Part shown: piece by piece, positions 52,722 through 62,447 of the stretch
How the letters are laid out: every line of letters begins with the position of its first letter
How positions within the stretch are numbered: the stretch's first letter is position 1
Program-made: the position numbers and the translations under genes
The notes under the pieces: model-generated
Databases searched by the model: none
Told to the model about the DNA's origin: nothing
Seen by the model: only the letters and a program-made list of their open reading frames with translations
NCBI GenBank assembly: GCA_963793275.1
Contig: CAWBZL010000002.1
Location: forward strand, 434,001-498,000
Source: Marinirhabdus sp963793275
Lineage (GTDB): Bacteria; Bacteroidota; Bacteroidia; Flavobacteriales; Flavobacteriaceae
Reading direction: 5' to 3'
DNA length: 64,000 nucleotides

Positions 52722-53573
52722 ATGTTGCGCAAATCTGCACTATTTTTATTACTATTAATTTTTACCCTCGGAGCTTGTACTTCAAAAAAACGTGTCGTTT
52801 CAAAGAAAAATCGAACTAAAAAGGAACGGGTGGTTATAGACAATCGTCCCAAAGTGATCCCTAATCAAACTAATGAGGGCACTCCTGCCGAAACTCCTAC
52901 CGAAATTGTTACCCCAAAACCCAATGCTAGCTATTCAGAGGTTGTCCAGGCGTATATTGAAAGTTACAGAGATATTGCTCAGGAGGAAATGCTACAATAC
53001 GGCATTCCGGCAAGTATTACACTGGCGCAAGGAATTCTGGAAAGTGGCGCAGGACGGGGAGAGCTTACCAGCAAGGCAAACAATCACTTTGGTATAAAAT
53101 GCCACGGTTGGAAAGGTGATAAAGTATATCACGACGATGATGAGGCGCAGGAATGTTTCAGAAAATATAATGATCCAAAATATTCTTTCCGGGATCACTC
53201 CTTGTTTTTAACCCAAAGAAGCAGGTATCAGGACCTTTTTAAGCTGAAAAAGGACGACTATAAAAATTGGGCCAAAGGACTTAAAAAAGCAGGATACGCT
53301 ACAGATCCAAAATACCCGAATAAACTTATAAGTATTATAGAACGGTACGATTTAGACAAATATGATGACGCCGTACTAGGAAAAAAAGGGAGTTCCAAAA
53401 AAGATGACGACACCAAAATTGCTACCCACGAAGTTATAAAAGGAGATACATTATACAATATTGCAAGACGCTATAATATTACAGTAGAAACGTTAAAAGA
53501 GTATAATGGACTTACCGATAATACTATATCTATAGGACAAGAGTTATATTTGCACCCTGTTAAAAATCAATAA
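52722..53573 (+). CDS. glucosaminidase-domain lipoprotein with LysM
   Basis: Peptidoglycan hydrolase of 283 residues. Seen: lipobox LGACTSK (Cys19), a basic and Thr/Pro-rich linker, a GH73-like glucosaminidase domain (about 75-210) with catalytic Glu in TLAQGILESGAGRG and the NNHFGIKCHGWKGD motif, and a C-terminal LysM (about 237-281; HEVIKGDTLYNIARRYNIT) binding peptidoglycan. It trims cell wall at the outer membrane/periplasm. It lies 5 bases before hemL. Confidence 0.9.
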   Translation: MLRKSALFLLLLIFTLGACTSKKRVVSKKNRTKKERVVIDNRPKVIPNQTNEGTPAETPTEIVTPKPNASYSEVVQAYIESYRDIAQEEMLQYGIPASITLAQGILESGAGRGELTSKANNHFGIKCHGWKGDKVYHDDDEAQECFRKYNDPKYSFRDHSLFLTQRSRYQDLFKLKKDDYKNWAKGLKKAGYATDPKYPNKLISIIERYDLDKYDDAVLGKKGSSKKDDDTKIATHEVIKGDTLYNIARRYNITVETLKEYNGLTDNTISIGQELYLHPVKNQ

Positions 53574-53578
53574 TAGTT

Positions 53579-54867
53579 ATGTTATACAAGCGTAGTAGTG
53601 CTTTATTTGAAGAAGCACAAACTGTAATTCCTGGCGGGGTAAATTCTCCTGTGAGAGCATTTACAGCCGTTGGAGGAACCCCAATTTTTGTAGAAAAAGC
53701 TAAAGGAGCCTATCTGTATGATGTAGACGGCAACAAACTCATTGATTACATAAATTCGTGGGTGCTATGATTTTAGGGCATGCCCACAAACCCGTTGTGG
53801 ACGCTGTTGTAGAAAAAGCTAAAAAAGGAACTTCCTTTGGAATGCCAACACAAATTGAAACCGAAATTGCCGCACTTGCGGTGAGTATGGTGCCAAATGT
53901 AGATAAAATAAGATTTGTAAATAGCGGTACCGAAGCCTGTATGAGTGCCGTAAGATTAGCACGCGGATTTACAGAAAGGGATAAAATTATAAAATTTGCC
54001 GGATGTTATCATGGGCATAGTGACTCGTTTTTAATACAGGCGGGGAGTGGTGCTGTCACTTTTGGAACCCCTAACAGCCCTGGAGTTACCAGGGGTACTG
54101 CTCAAGATACTTTATTGGCCAAATACAACGATCTTACAAGTGTTGAAAAAATAATTGCTGAAAATAAAGATGAAATAGCCTGCATTATTATTGAGCCAGT
54201 TGCAGGAAATATGGGGTGTATTCCCCCATCCAAAGAATTTTTACAAGGGTTACGCTCACTTTGTGACGCCAATAATATCCTACTAATTTTTGACGAGGTA
54301 ATGACGGGATTCAGGCTCGCCAAAGGGGGGGTGCAAGAATTGTATAATGTACGGGCAGATATAGTAACCTTCGGGAAGGTTATTGGAGGTGGTTTACCTG
54401 TGGGAGCTTTTGCAGCCCGGGAAGAAATAATGAATCACTTAGCACCTTTAGGACCTGTATACCAGGCTGGGACTTTAAGTGGTAATCCGCTGGCGATGGC
54501 TGCTGGTCTGGCAATGCTAACCGAACTCAATAGTAATGCTGAAATTTTTAACTCCTTAGCCAATAAGACCGAATATCTACATAAAGGCCTTGTACGTGTG
54601 ATGCAAGAACATAATGTGGTTCATACCATTAACCGTATTGGTTCTATGATTTCTATCCATTTTTCTGAAACTCCTGTAATAGATTTTGAAACGGCAGCCA
54701 ATGCCAATGGTGAAAATTTTAAAGCTTTTTTTCACGGAATGTTACGGGAAGGAATTTATATAGCACCAAGTGCATTTGAAACCTGGTTTCTCTGTGAAGC
54801 GCTTACTTATGAAGATCTGGATAAGACTATTGAAGCTGCAGGGAACGTGGCAAAAACCTTAAAATAA
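53579..54867 (+). pseudogene. hemL: hemL, glutamate-1-semialdehyde 2,1-aminomutase (frameshifted)
   Basis: PLP enzyme making 5-aminolevulinate in the C5 pathway to haem. Seen: VIPGGVNSPVRAFTAVGGTP, VNSGTEACMSAVRLARG, FDEVMTGFR, and the PLP-Lys in FGKVIGGGLPVGAF. The frame breaks at 53760-53762: TCGTGGGTGCT should read Ser-Trp-Gly-Ala, so a GGGG run is one G short. Restored length is about 429 residues, normal. Since this pathway supplies haem, a true loss would be costly; a sequencing error is the better explanation. Confidence 0.88.
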
Positions 54868-54898
54868 AAAAACCCTCCAAAAAAATTGAAGGGTTTTT
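54868..54898 (+). terminator. bidirectional rho-independent terminator
   Basis: Imperfect stem AAACCCTCCAA / TTGAAGGGTTT with A-run before and T-run after, between the converging hemL and 54919 genes. Confidence 0.8.
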
Positions 54899-54918
54899 CA
54901 TATATTTCAGCGGGAAAT

Positions 54919-55266
54919 TTATTTTTTCATTCCCTGCCATTTCTTATACTGTGCCGGAGTTAAAACTTTTTTAACCGCAGCATCAAGTTGATCGTCATGC
55001 TTTTTCTTTTCAGCAATTACAGCTGCACTTTTTAGGTCTTTACCTGTTACGTGCTTACTGTAATTAACTTCTTTTTGAACATAAGCTCTAAAAAGAGTAC
55101 GTTGTTGTTCTCCAGATAAGCCAAGATCTTCAGAAATATCCGCTACTTTTTGCTTAGCGATTGCTTCTGGTCTTTGTGCATCTTGCGATAAACTTTGAGC
55201 TGTCATCGTATTCATTCCTAGAAGTACGAAACAAGCTAATGCGATTCCTGTAATAAATTTTTTCAT
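54919..55266 (-). CDS. small exported helical protein, Spy/LTXXQ-like
   Basis: Protein of 115 residues with a signal peptide (ending NTMTAQSLS). The mature part is helical and highly charged, with DLGLSGEQQRTLFRAYVQKE and LTPAQYKKWQGMKK, the L-T-x-x-Q-type repeats of periplasmic Spy/CpxP-like proteins. A periplasmic stress or chaperone role is plausible but only by pattern. A related gene lies 98 bases upstream on the same strand. Confidence 0.7.
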   Translation of the reverse strand: MKKFITGIALACFVLLGMNTMTAQSLSQDAQRPEAIAKQKVADISEDLGLSGEQQRTLFRAYVQKEVNYSKHVTGKDLKSAAVIAEKKKHDDQLDAAVKKVLTPAQYKKWQGMKK

Positions 55267-55364
55267 TGGTCTTAAATTTAATTAGGTTACTAAAGTAACT
55301 ATTTTGATATTAATAATCCAAAAACTGAGCCAAAAATTAAATGAAACCAAAAAAATTAAATTTC

Positions 55365-55796
55365 TTACTTATTGCGGGATTTCATACGTCTTTTCATTCT
55401 TTTGTTTGTAGCGTGTTTTTTCTCCCAGCTTTCAAATTGCTCGGTAGTGAGAATATCTTTAAACTGCTTTTTTGTTTTTATCTTTTTCTCTAAGCGGGCA
55501 TTCTGTAGATCGAAAAGTTCAGTTGACGATAGATCGCTCTTCTTTTCTTTATTAGCTTTTCTTTTTACACGATCCTTCATCATTTCCAAATGGATGGGAT
55601 ATATCTTTTGCTGTTGTGCTTCAGTAAGATTGAGATCCAAAGTCATTTTCTTGGTAGCTAATTCGGCTTTTTGTTCTGGAGTCCAATCCTTAGTTTTTTC
55701 AGCTAGGTCTTTTTTTCCTTTTCTTTGAGGATTTCCGGGTTGTGCAGAAACAGTAAATGCGACCAACGCGAAGGCAATTAAAACTAGATTTTTCAT
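55365..55796 (-). CDS. small exported helical protein, Spy/LTXXQ-like
   Basis: Protein of 143 residues with a signal peptide (ending FTVSAQPGN) and a Lys-rich helical body: WTPEQKAELATKKMTLDLNL, LTEAQQQKIYPIHLEMMKDR, LTTEQFESWEKKHA. Two LTxxQ-like motifs place it with Spy/CpxP-type periplasmic proteins. The C-terminus is strongly basic (NKRMKRRMKSRNK). It pairs with the gene at 54919; the two are distant paralogues. Confidence 0.72.
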   Translation of the reverse strand: MKNLVLIAFALVAFTVSAQPGNPQRKGKKDLAEKTKDWTPEQKAELATKKMTLDLNLTEAQQQKIYPIHLEMMKDRVKRKANKEKKSDLSSTELFDLQNARLEKKIKTKKQFKDILTTEQFESWEKKHATNKRMKRRMKSRNK

Positions 55797-55874
55797 AGTA
55801 TTTTTATTTTTAAATTTATACTACTATGACCTTACGATCTCAAAAAGGTTTAATTGTTATTTACTTTTCAGTAT

Positions 55875-55900
55875 AAAAAAAGCTGCACGAAGGCAGCTTT
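55875..55900 (-). terminator. rho-independent terminator
   Basis: Stem AAAGCTGC (55879-55886) / GCAGCTTT (55893-55900) with A- and T-runs on both sides. It ends the minus-strand cytochrome gene. Confidence 0.85.
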
Positions 55901-55924
55901 GTATTTTTTTAAGGATCGTAAGTT

Positions 55925-57187
55925 TTATAATGCATCTATATACTCAATGAGCATTTCTAATGCTTCATCGTGTAAAATAGTGCGTCCTAATTGTGGCATC
56001 CTGTAGGTAGGAAGTGTACTTCCAAAACGAGCCTCTATTTCTCCTCTGTTTGCATAAATACCTGTATCTTCAAAAGGAGTTTCATATCTAAAATCCAACC
56101 CAAACGATTGTATGCTTCCGCCAGGTTGATGACAATGTGCACAGTTAACATCTATATAAGCTCGGGCACGTTCGTCTAGTGTGAAATCTGTTGTATTTGT
56201 CCAGTCTGGTAAAACACTTACTCCTGCAGAAGTTACACCTTCCAGAATGCCCTGAGATACAAAAAAGTCCAGTTGGTTTTGGTTGGCATACGAGGGTACA
56301 AAATTCATACTGCGCAATTTTAAGCCAATAGGCAACGTTTTCTCGTAATTATTGTGGCACGTAAAGCAATCCTGCTGAGATGGGATCTGGTATTGTACAT
56401 TCTGAGTATTACCATCAAGATCTATATAGCTAATTGGAGCTTCAGCCCCGTTTGTTGTATAGGTAGCTTCGGTTTGATTTGCGTTCCAGATGTAATCTGC
56501 AGCTTGCCATTCTCCTGCTATTTTTAAGAAAATACGTGTTTCAATAACTTGCTTTCCTAAACTTGGGTCACGGTCATCTATATTGTAGTAAAATGTTTTA
56601 GCAATTAAAGTGTTGTCTGGAAAAACTGGTAATAAATCGTTTCCGTTAGGTTTCATTGTAGCTCCGGCGGGCAATCTTATAAGTCTTTGCTTTTGGGCAT
56701 AGTCTGTAAACAGTGTAGAATTAATTTCGTACACCTGTACTCCTGTAGCTGGGGTAATGTTGTCATTTATTGCAGTAAAAACGCCCATTTCAGATAAAGA
56801 AGTTCTAAAGGTTAAGGCTGTGGAAGCGTCTATACTTGCGCTGGGTTCAGATTGATTTCCAGCAGCGTCTAAAGCGACTACATAAAAATTATAGGAACTT
56901 TCAGAAGCTAAACCACTAATTGTCGTAGTGGTGGCGGTGATATTTTCCTGCACCTTCACACCGTCCTGAAAAATGCTATAACCAGTTACTCCTTCATTGT
57001 CTGTGGCAGCATCCCAGGCAAGATCTATAGACGTCACGTCGCTTAGCGTTTGTGTTAAATTGGCTGGAGCAGTTGGGTTTTCTTCATCTACGTCTGCAAC
57101 TGTTGGTGGAGAATCGTCATCACCTCCACAGGAATACGTTAGGGTTAGTGCGCCTAATAACATCAGTGCGTATGCAATTTTTTTCAT
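55925..57187 (-). CDS. diheme c-type cytochrome lipoprotein with fibronectin III domain
   Basis: About 420 residues. Lipoprotein signal (LTYSCGGDDD; ATG at 57187), an Asp/Pro linker, a fibronectin type III domain (about 40-125; APANLTQTLSDVTSIDLAWD, SSYNFYVVALDAAGNQSEPS), then a cytochrome region with two haem motifs, CFTCHNN and CAHCHQP, and distal MPQLGRTI. The cytochrome part resembles the SO2930-type diheme family. Likely a surface or periplasmic electron carrier; partner unknown. Confidence 0.85.
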   Translation of the reverse strand: MKKIAYALMLLGALTLTYSCGGDDDSPPTVADVDEENPTAPANLTQTLSDVTSIDLAWDAATDNEGVTGYSIFQDGVKVQENITATTTTISGLASESSYNFYVVALDAAGNQSEPSASIDASTALTFRTSLSEMGVFTAINDNITPATGVQVYEINSTLFTDYAQKQRLIRLPAGATMKPNGNDLLPVFPDNTLIAKTFYYNIDDRDPSLGKQVIETRIFLKIAGEWQAADYIWNANQTEATYTTNGAEAPISYIDLDGNTQNVQYQIPSQQDCFTCHNNYEKTLPIGLKLRSMNFVPSYANQNQLDFFVSQGILEGVTSAGVSVLPDWTNTTDFTLDERARAYIDVNCAHCHQPGGSIQSFGLDFRYETPFEDTGIYANRGEIEARFGSTLPTYRMPQLGRTILHDEALEMLIEYIDAL

Positions 57188-57370
57188 AAAAATTTCTTTT
57201 TCGGTGTTAAAAATATAAAAACAAAACCAAAACATAGCTACGGTTATTGTTAAAAATCAGCCTCATAAAGAAGTGTAGTTCCCTTACTCAAAAGGTGTGT
57301 TCCTTAAGCGTATGTTTTTTAAATGTATTTCAAGCCGTAGTTTCGGCCTTGAATTTAAAACACACTCACA

Positions 57371-58672
57371 ATGAAAACAAAATTGATCTTGCTATTTATA
57401 CCGGTAGCTTTAATTGCATTTTTAGTTTCAGGATTTATGAATCCTGAAGACTATCCGGAAACGAAACGAACTTTACAGCCTGAAGAAGGTTGCGTATTTA
57501 TGACGACCATGGGAGAACAATCTTCCGAAGGATTTAGCGTCTTTAAATCTGATGAAAATGTACAATTATCTGTGCGGGACGGACTCTCCTGGTTAGCCGA
57601 AGCACAACTACCCAATGGTGGCTATGGAGCGGGGAGTCACGCAGCACAGCATGTGAGAGATCCGCAGGCTGTATCTGCAGACCCTGCAACTACAGCCATG
57701 GCTGCTCAGGCATTGGTGCGAAGCGGTGTTACGCTGAAAAAAGGCGCCTATGCTGAACATCTCAAAAAAGCCATCAATTATTTATTGGAAACTGTAGAGA
57801 ATAGCCCCAAAACAGATCCCTATATAACCGATGTAAGAAATACACAAATACAAAGAAAGTTAGGCGAAAATATAGATGCGGTGCTTACTGCACAATTTCT
57901 GTCTAATTTGTTGAACCGAAACTTAAAAGGAATTGATAAAAAACGTGTAAACCGTGCGTTGGATATGTGTGTAGCAAAAATACAATCCGGAACCGATGCT
58001 GCCGGAAAACAAAAAGGGGCTGGCTGGGCAGGAGTGTTGCAAAGTGGTTTGGCAAATAGCGCTCTGGAAGCAGCGCAATCTGTAGGGGCAACGGTAGATA
58101 AAGAAGTACTCGAGCGAGGAAGAAACTACCAAAAAGAAAACTACGACGATAAAAGTGGAAGCGTAAAAACCGAAGACGGAGCAGGTGTCATGCTATACGC
58201 TGTAAGTGGAAGCGTACGAGCCAGTGCAAAAGATGCCAGGAAAGCTGAAGAAAAATTGAACCAGGCTAAAAAACAAGGTAAATTACCGGAAAATGCACCT
58301 GTGACAGTGGCTAATTTAATGAAATCGGGCTACTCTGAAGCGGAAGCTATCAATTATAATGCTTCATATAATGTATATCAATCTGCTAAAAATACGGCTC
58401 AAAGAGAGGATGTTCTCAACGGATTTGGAAACAACGGGGGTGAAGAGTTTTTAAGCTTTTTACAAACGGGAGAGTCTCTGGTTGTAAATAAAGATAACGA
58501 TTGGAAGCAATGGTACGACAATATGAGCGGTCGTATTTTAAAAATACAGAACGAAGATGGGAGCTGGAACGGTCACCACTGTATTACGAGTCCTGTTTTT
58601 TGTACAGCCACTAGCGTTCTGCTACTTACGGTAGAGAATGACATTCAGTTTTTAAGCAATATGGGGGAGTAA
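57371..58672 (+). CDS. exported alpha/alpha-toroid (squalene-cyclase-like repeat) protein
   Basis: Protein of 433 residues with an N-terminal signal segment (LLFIPVALIAFLVSGF). The body has prenyltransferase/squalene-oxidase-like repeats: LSWLAEAQLPNGGYGAGSHA, and near the C-terminus LKIQNEDGSWNGHHC...TATSVLLLTVEN. Between these lies a long Lys/Ala-rich helical stretch (SVRASAKDARKAEEKLNQAK). No DxDD cyclase motif was seen, so it is probably a binding or structural toroid. Two cysteines (HHC, FC) sit in the last repeat. Confidence 0.65.
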   Translation: MKTKLILLFIPVALIAFLVSGFMNPEDYPETKRTLQPEEGCVFMTTMGEQSSEGFSVFKSDENVQLSVRDGLSWLAEAQLPNGGYGAGSHAAQHVRDPQAVSADPATTAMAAQALVRSGVTLKKGAYAEHLKKAINYLLETVENSPKTDPYITDVRNTQIQRKLGENIDAVLTAQFLSNLLNRNLKGIDKKRVNRALDMCVAKIQSGTDAAGKQKGAGWAGVLQSGLANSALEAAQSVGATVDKEVLERGRNYQKENYDDKSGSVKTEDGAGVMLYAVSGSVRASAKDARKAEEKLNQAKKQGKLPENAPVTVANLMKSGYSEAEAINYNASYNVYQSAKNTAQREDVLNGFGNNGGEEFLSFLQTGESLVVNKDNDWKQWYDNMSGRILKIQNEDGSWNGHHCITSPVFCTATSVLLLTVENDIQFLSNMGE

Positions 58673-58759
58673 TGAGTCGTGATTTATAAAGCGGGATATG
58701 CTTCTCTTTCAGAACTGAGAAACGAATCGTATTTTTAAATATCAATCATAGTTGATGTT

Positions 58760-58858
58760 TAGGTTGGTTCCGCCCCAGAGGCGGAAAAGCTAACCCCACA
58801 GTCGTCCATAGGGATATGGGACCACCCATGCCAAGGGTAGGAGTGCTGTGGGGTTTTT
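58760..58858 (+). ncRNA. candidate structured RNA with terminator
   Basis: Dense base-pairing in about 100 bases: TTCCGCC/GGCGGAA (58768-58786), then CCCCACAG (58794-58801) closing on CTGTGGGG (58846-58853), with inner hairpins GTCCATA/TATGGGAC and ACCC/GGGT, followed by TTTTT. It is GC-rich for this genome, in a gap between the toroid gene and a converging gene. It does not match 5S, SRP, tRNA or riboswitch cores that I know. It could be a small RNA or simply an elaborate terminator. Confidence 0.5.
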
Positions 58859-58863
58859 ATTTG

Positions 58864-60189
58864 TTATGGCGTGAACAAAGCCTGAATGCGCTTGCTTCTT
58901 TCAACCATTTCTAAAAATCCATTTCTAAAAGTAGCATAACTCAAGTCTTTTTGTACTTCTAGTTTTGAATAAAAGTATTTTGCCAGTATTTCAATTTTTT
59001 CCGGAGATAGATTCTGTTGACTAATATATTTTGAAAAAAAATCATGAAAATCTGAGTTTTTCATGGTACCGCTTTCTTTCATATAAGGAAAGAAAATTTC
59101 AGTAGGAAGCTTCGGGCTGTAGGAATATCTATTTTTTTCAATAGCAACGAACTTTATTATAAGTTTTTCCTTTTGCGAAATAATATCTTCGGAAAAATTA
59201 AAAGTGGTTGTTTCTTGCCTGTCGTTGTAAAACTTCCAAATACCACTAGGGAATGCGTCTGTAAAATACCCTGTAATTCTTTTAGCTCCATCTTCATAAA
59301 ATTCTTTGTAGGGACCATCCAGACAACCGCCAACTAAAACTCTGAAAGGACTGTCCAATAATTGATGATGCTGATTTAAATACAGGCTGGGAAACGAAAA
59401 TTCATCCGGGGCATATCCTCCCTCAACAGCGCTCGGAAACTTCTCGCTACAGTCATAATTATAACGCATTTTTTTTTCAATTGTTTCTCCATCTTTATGA
59501 TAAACTATAGCAATACTGTCGCGAAGACCCCATTTGTAATATGCTTTTGTGTGTAATTTATTGTTTTTAAAGATGAGCCATTCCTGTTTGTTTCCTATGC
59601 TATCATTCAGTTTTAAGCTAATAGAATCTCCTATTATTCTTTGGTTTACCTGTTTGTGTGACAGCAATTTGTCATCTTTAAAACTCATTTCAATTAATAA
59701 ATCTCCGGTGTGAGAATAATAATAAAACGTATCCTGAAGACCTTTTTCATTTATAAAATACTCATACTCTTTATTGCCCAGAGATCCATACACAATCCAT
59801 TTTCCAAATTTATCATTATCCTTTTTGGCACCTGTATATAAAAGTTTGCCAGTATACTCGTCATAACCCTTCACAATTCCTTCAACCCTACCATTTTTGT
59901 ATGTGGTATATTCCAGAGTATCCCCGGTTTTAGAAAACCAAATAGTAGGGCCTTCCCAGCTATCTTTGGTCGCACTTGTTGATATACCGCTCATTTGTAA
60001 GGTTCCGTCTATGTAAAAATCTTTTATTTGGTAATTTCCTTGGGTTTTGGTTTTAATGATCCTGTAAAAACTGGCGTCGGCGATTTCCGGAATTTCCTTC
60101 CAATCTGCATCGTAAAAAATAGTATCGTTTTGAGAAAATGCCCCTATGGAAATGGAACTTATAAAAAGGGTAATAAGTATATGCTTCAT
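58864..60189 (-). CDS. exported MORN-like repeat protein
   Basis: Protein of 441 residues with a signal peptide (ending SIGAFSQND). The body repeats Gly-x-W/Tyr-type strand pairs of the YwqK/MORN_2 kind: YTGAKKDNDKFGKWIVYG, GPYKEFYEDGAKRITGYFTD, PSGIWKFYND. The C-terminal 90 residues are helical and repeat-free. Proteins of this kind are common in Flavobacteriaceae without defined function. Confidence 0.7.
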   Translation of the reverse strand: MKHILITLFISSISIGAFSQNDTIFYDADWKEIPEIADASFYRIIKTKTQGNYQIKDFYIDGTLQMSGISTSATKDSWEGPTIWFSKTGDTLEYTTYKNGRVEGIVKGYDEYTGKLLYTGAKKDNDKFGKWIVYGSLGNKEYEYFINEKGLQDTFYYYSHTGDLLIEMSFKDDKLLSHKQVNQRIIGDSISLKLNDSIGNKQEWLIFKNNKLHTKAYYKWGLRDSIAIVYHKDGETIEKKMRYNYDCSEKFPSAVEGGYAPDEFSFPSLYLNQHHQLLDSPFRVLVGGCLDGPYKEFYEDGAKRITGYFTDAFPSGIWKFYNDRQETTTFNFSEDIISQKEKLIIKFVAIEKNRYSYSPKLPTEIFFPYMKESGTMKNSDFHDFFSKYISQQNLSPEKIEILAKYFYSKLEVQKDLSYATFRNGFLEMVERSKRIQALFTP

Positions 60190-60257
60190 CCTGTGAAAAT
60201 ATCAAATTTTAAAGTTGCCAGATGCATTTTAATTAAAAATGTATGAAATCACGTAGG

Positions 60258-61718
60258 TTACTTCTGTACCAACTCCAGCGTAACTTCATACAAATCCCGT
60301 TGTTCCATTTTTGCCTTTAACCAGGCGTAAAAACTCATTACAAATACGTCTTCCCGCTCTCTCCCAATCCATTCAAAAGAACCTTCAACCTTGTTATAAA
60401 ATGCTTCGGAAGTTACTTCAAAGGGTTTTTCATAATACAAGGCTACCAATTTTATAAAATTTAAAACCCTGGTTTCTCCTAAAGCTTTAAGCTTCTTGTT
60501 AAATTTTTTCTGAAACCGTTGCAGTCGTGATAAAACCAGATCCAATTTGTCCAGCTCTATCAATAATAAAATTTCAATGATAGATTTCTTCAACACCCAG
60601 ATCCATCCCATTTTCTTTTCGTACCAAACGTCGCTATGATTCAGGTTTTTAAAGATCGTGTATCCCTCTGCGTATTTTTTTTGCTGAAAAAGAGACATAA
60701 GTAGCGATAGTGCAATATCTAGCGATTTGTTTTGGTGTTCTTCCAACAGGGCGATCGCTTCGGCTGCATTACCTTTATAATTTAAGTTTACACCTTTTAA
60801 CGCAATAAATTTTTCAGCAAACCTGCTATAATAGGTGTTGTTTTTTTGTTTCATCGCCGTTTCCATTTGTTGTAATAACACCGAGGCTTTTTCAAAATTT
60901 TTATTTCTGAAATGCGCCAGCCCCATTAAATATAAAATCTGAATATAATAGTACAAATGCTTCTCTGTAGGTTCCTTTTTAGCCGAAACTAGCCCGAACA
61001 ATTGTTCCATATACGGGAGGTTGCTGTAGTAATCTGTTTGCAATGTAGATGCCGTCGCAGTAAGTTGTAATAACTGAAACAAGGTTTTGTAGGTAAGCGA
61101 CGTGTCTACGGTAATGGTAAAATCAGCAAAGGCATTTTCAATAATCGCGTCCACCGAATTTTTTTGAGGCTGTTGCAATTCCTGCTTAATTGTGGCGTAA
61201 ATCATATTAAGTTGTTGCTCCTGCTGAAAGTATTGTAGGTTTTGTTGGCAAATCTCTTTTAAATTCGATAGATCCAGAGAAGTGTCCAGATGTGCGTATT
61301 GAATTTTAGTGTGATAAATTTCAGTTAGAATAGCGTACACATCCAACGCTTTTGCTTTTTTCTCTGCCTTCAAAAGGGTTTTAAAAGCAACTTTATATTG
61401 TTTGTATTCAAAGAAAATACGGGCGGCGAGTAATAGTTTTAATATATCCAACTCTTCACTTGTTTCGCCAGAAAAGCTTTTAGTAGCCACAAAATCAATC
61501 AACGAATCCTGTAAACGTTTACACAACGCGTGATAACTGTTTTTTGAAGGTTTTCCGTATAGTTTTAAATCCAGGTCTTTGGTTTCTCCTTTAGCAATTA
61601 ATTTAAATAAGGCTTCATTTTTAGTGTTCCCCCTGCGATTCTTTTTTTGCTGAAATAGTAAGAACTCACGGGTATCTTCCGCAGAAAAAGTGTCGATAAT
61701 GGCCTTAATTTGTTTCAC
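60258..61718 (-). CDS. helical-repeat (TPR-like) protein of unknown function
   Basis: Protein of 486 residues, no signal peptide, nearly all helical. Degenerate TPR-like units are visible (LLLAARIFFEYKQYKVAFKT, IQILYLMGLAHFRNKNFEKA), which would form a solenoid for protein binding. The family is not recognised. Its promoter must lie in the 219-base, very AT-rich gap to 61938. Confidence 0.65.
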   Translation of the reverse strand: MKQIKAIIDTFSAEDTREFLLFQQKKNRRGNTKNEALFKLIAKGETKDLDLKLYGKPSKNSYHALCKRLQDSLIDFVATKSFSGETSEELDILKLLLAARIFFEYKQYKVAFKTLLKAEKKAKALDVYAILTEIYHTKIQYAHLDTSLDLSNLKEICQQNLQYFQQEQQLNMIYATIKQELQQPQKNSVDAIIENAFADFTITVDTSLTYKTLFQLLQLTATASTLQTDYYSNLPYMEQLFGLVSAKKEPTEKHLYYYIQILYLMGLAHFRNKNFEKASVLLQQMETAMKQKNNTYYSRFAEKFIALKGVNLNYKGNAAEAIALLEEHQNKSLDIALSLLMSLFQQKKYAEGYTIFKNLNHSDVWYEKKMGWIWVLKKSIIEILLLIELDKLDLVLSRLQRFQKKFNKKLKALGETRVLNFIKLVALYYEKPFEVTSEAFYNKVEGSFEWIGREREDVFVMSFYAWLKAKMEQRDLYEVTLELVQK

Positions 61719-61937
61719 TGTGAATGGGTTGAGAAGTTTATTTGTTGAAGTATTAAGTATAACAGTTTAAAAAAAATAGTAAGTAAAAATAAGTAAAATG
61801 CTATATATAAGTATTATTTATAATAATCTAATTAATAATAAATCGTAAGTTTTTTATGATAGTTGCGTTTCATGGTCTGGATTGCTGTCGCATATTTGTA
61901 CCATAATTAAACGTAAATCATCAAAACAAAACAGATT

Positions 61938-62447
61938 ATGGAATATTCAGAAGTAAAAGAAAAGAAACCGGTAAACGCACCGCTTATCGATACGATGGGA
62001 AACAAAAAAACCAGTCGTGAAAACAACAATGAAAATTTTAATTGCAAACCTACACCAGCTTTTATTGGTGCCGCCTGGACTGCGCTCTTTATTGGAATGG
62101 TGTCGTATTGTATTGGCCTTTGGAACGCTACTATGTGGCTCAACGAAAAAGGATATTATTTTACAATTCTCCTCTTCGGACTGTTCTCGGTAGTTTCGGT
62201 ACAAAAGAGTGTGAGGGATAGGCTGGAGGGTATTCCGGTGACCGATATTTACTATGGCATTAGTTGGTTTACCACTATTGCGTCCATCTTATTACTGGTA
62301 ATAGGATTATGGAATGCCGATCTGGAATTAAGCGAAAAAGGATTCTACGGAATGAGTTTTCTGCTTAGTTTATTCGCAGCCGTAGCCGTTCAGAAAAATA
62401 CGAGAGATGTAAAGTTTCTGGAACGTAAATTAGTAGACGATGAATAA
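61938..62447 (+). CDS. YiaA/YiaB family inner membrane protein
   Basis: Protein of 169 residues with two copies of the two-helix YiaAB domain: FIGAAWTALFIGMVSYCIGL...WLNEKGYYFTILLFGLFSVV and WFTTIASILLLVIGLWN...LSEKGFYGMSFLLSLFAAV. Each carries the family signature GLWNA...L(N/S)EKG, and each is followed by VQK(S/N)(V/T)RD. Four transmembrane segments in total. Function is unknown; the gene overlaps the next by 8 bases. Confidence 0.85.
   Translation: MEYSEVKEKKPVNAPLIDTMGNKKTSRENNNENFNCKPTPAFIGAAWTALFIGMVSYCIGLWNATMWLNEKGYYFTILLFGLFSVVSVQKSVRDRLEGIPVTDIYYGISWFTTIASILLLVIGLWNADLELSEKGFYGMSFLLSLFAAVAVQKNTRDVKFLERKLVDDE

Noticed and set aside
55372..55728. Plus-strand open frame opposite the 55365-55796 gene
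   Set aside because: It is a Phe/Ser-rich mirror of a Lys/Glu-rich coding sequence, with no initiation signal. The same applies to other long antisense frames opposite clear genes.
58760..58858. 5S rRNA, SRP RNA or a known riboswitch
   Set aside because: None of the conserved cores I know (SRP GGAAG/AGCAG loop, 5S CCGAAC, B12, TPP or FMN boxes) is present.
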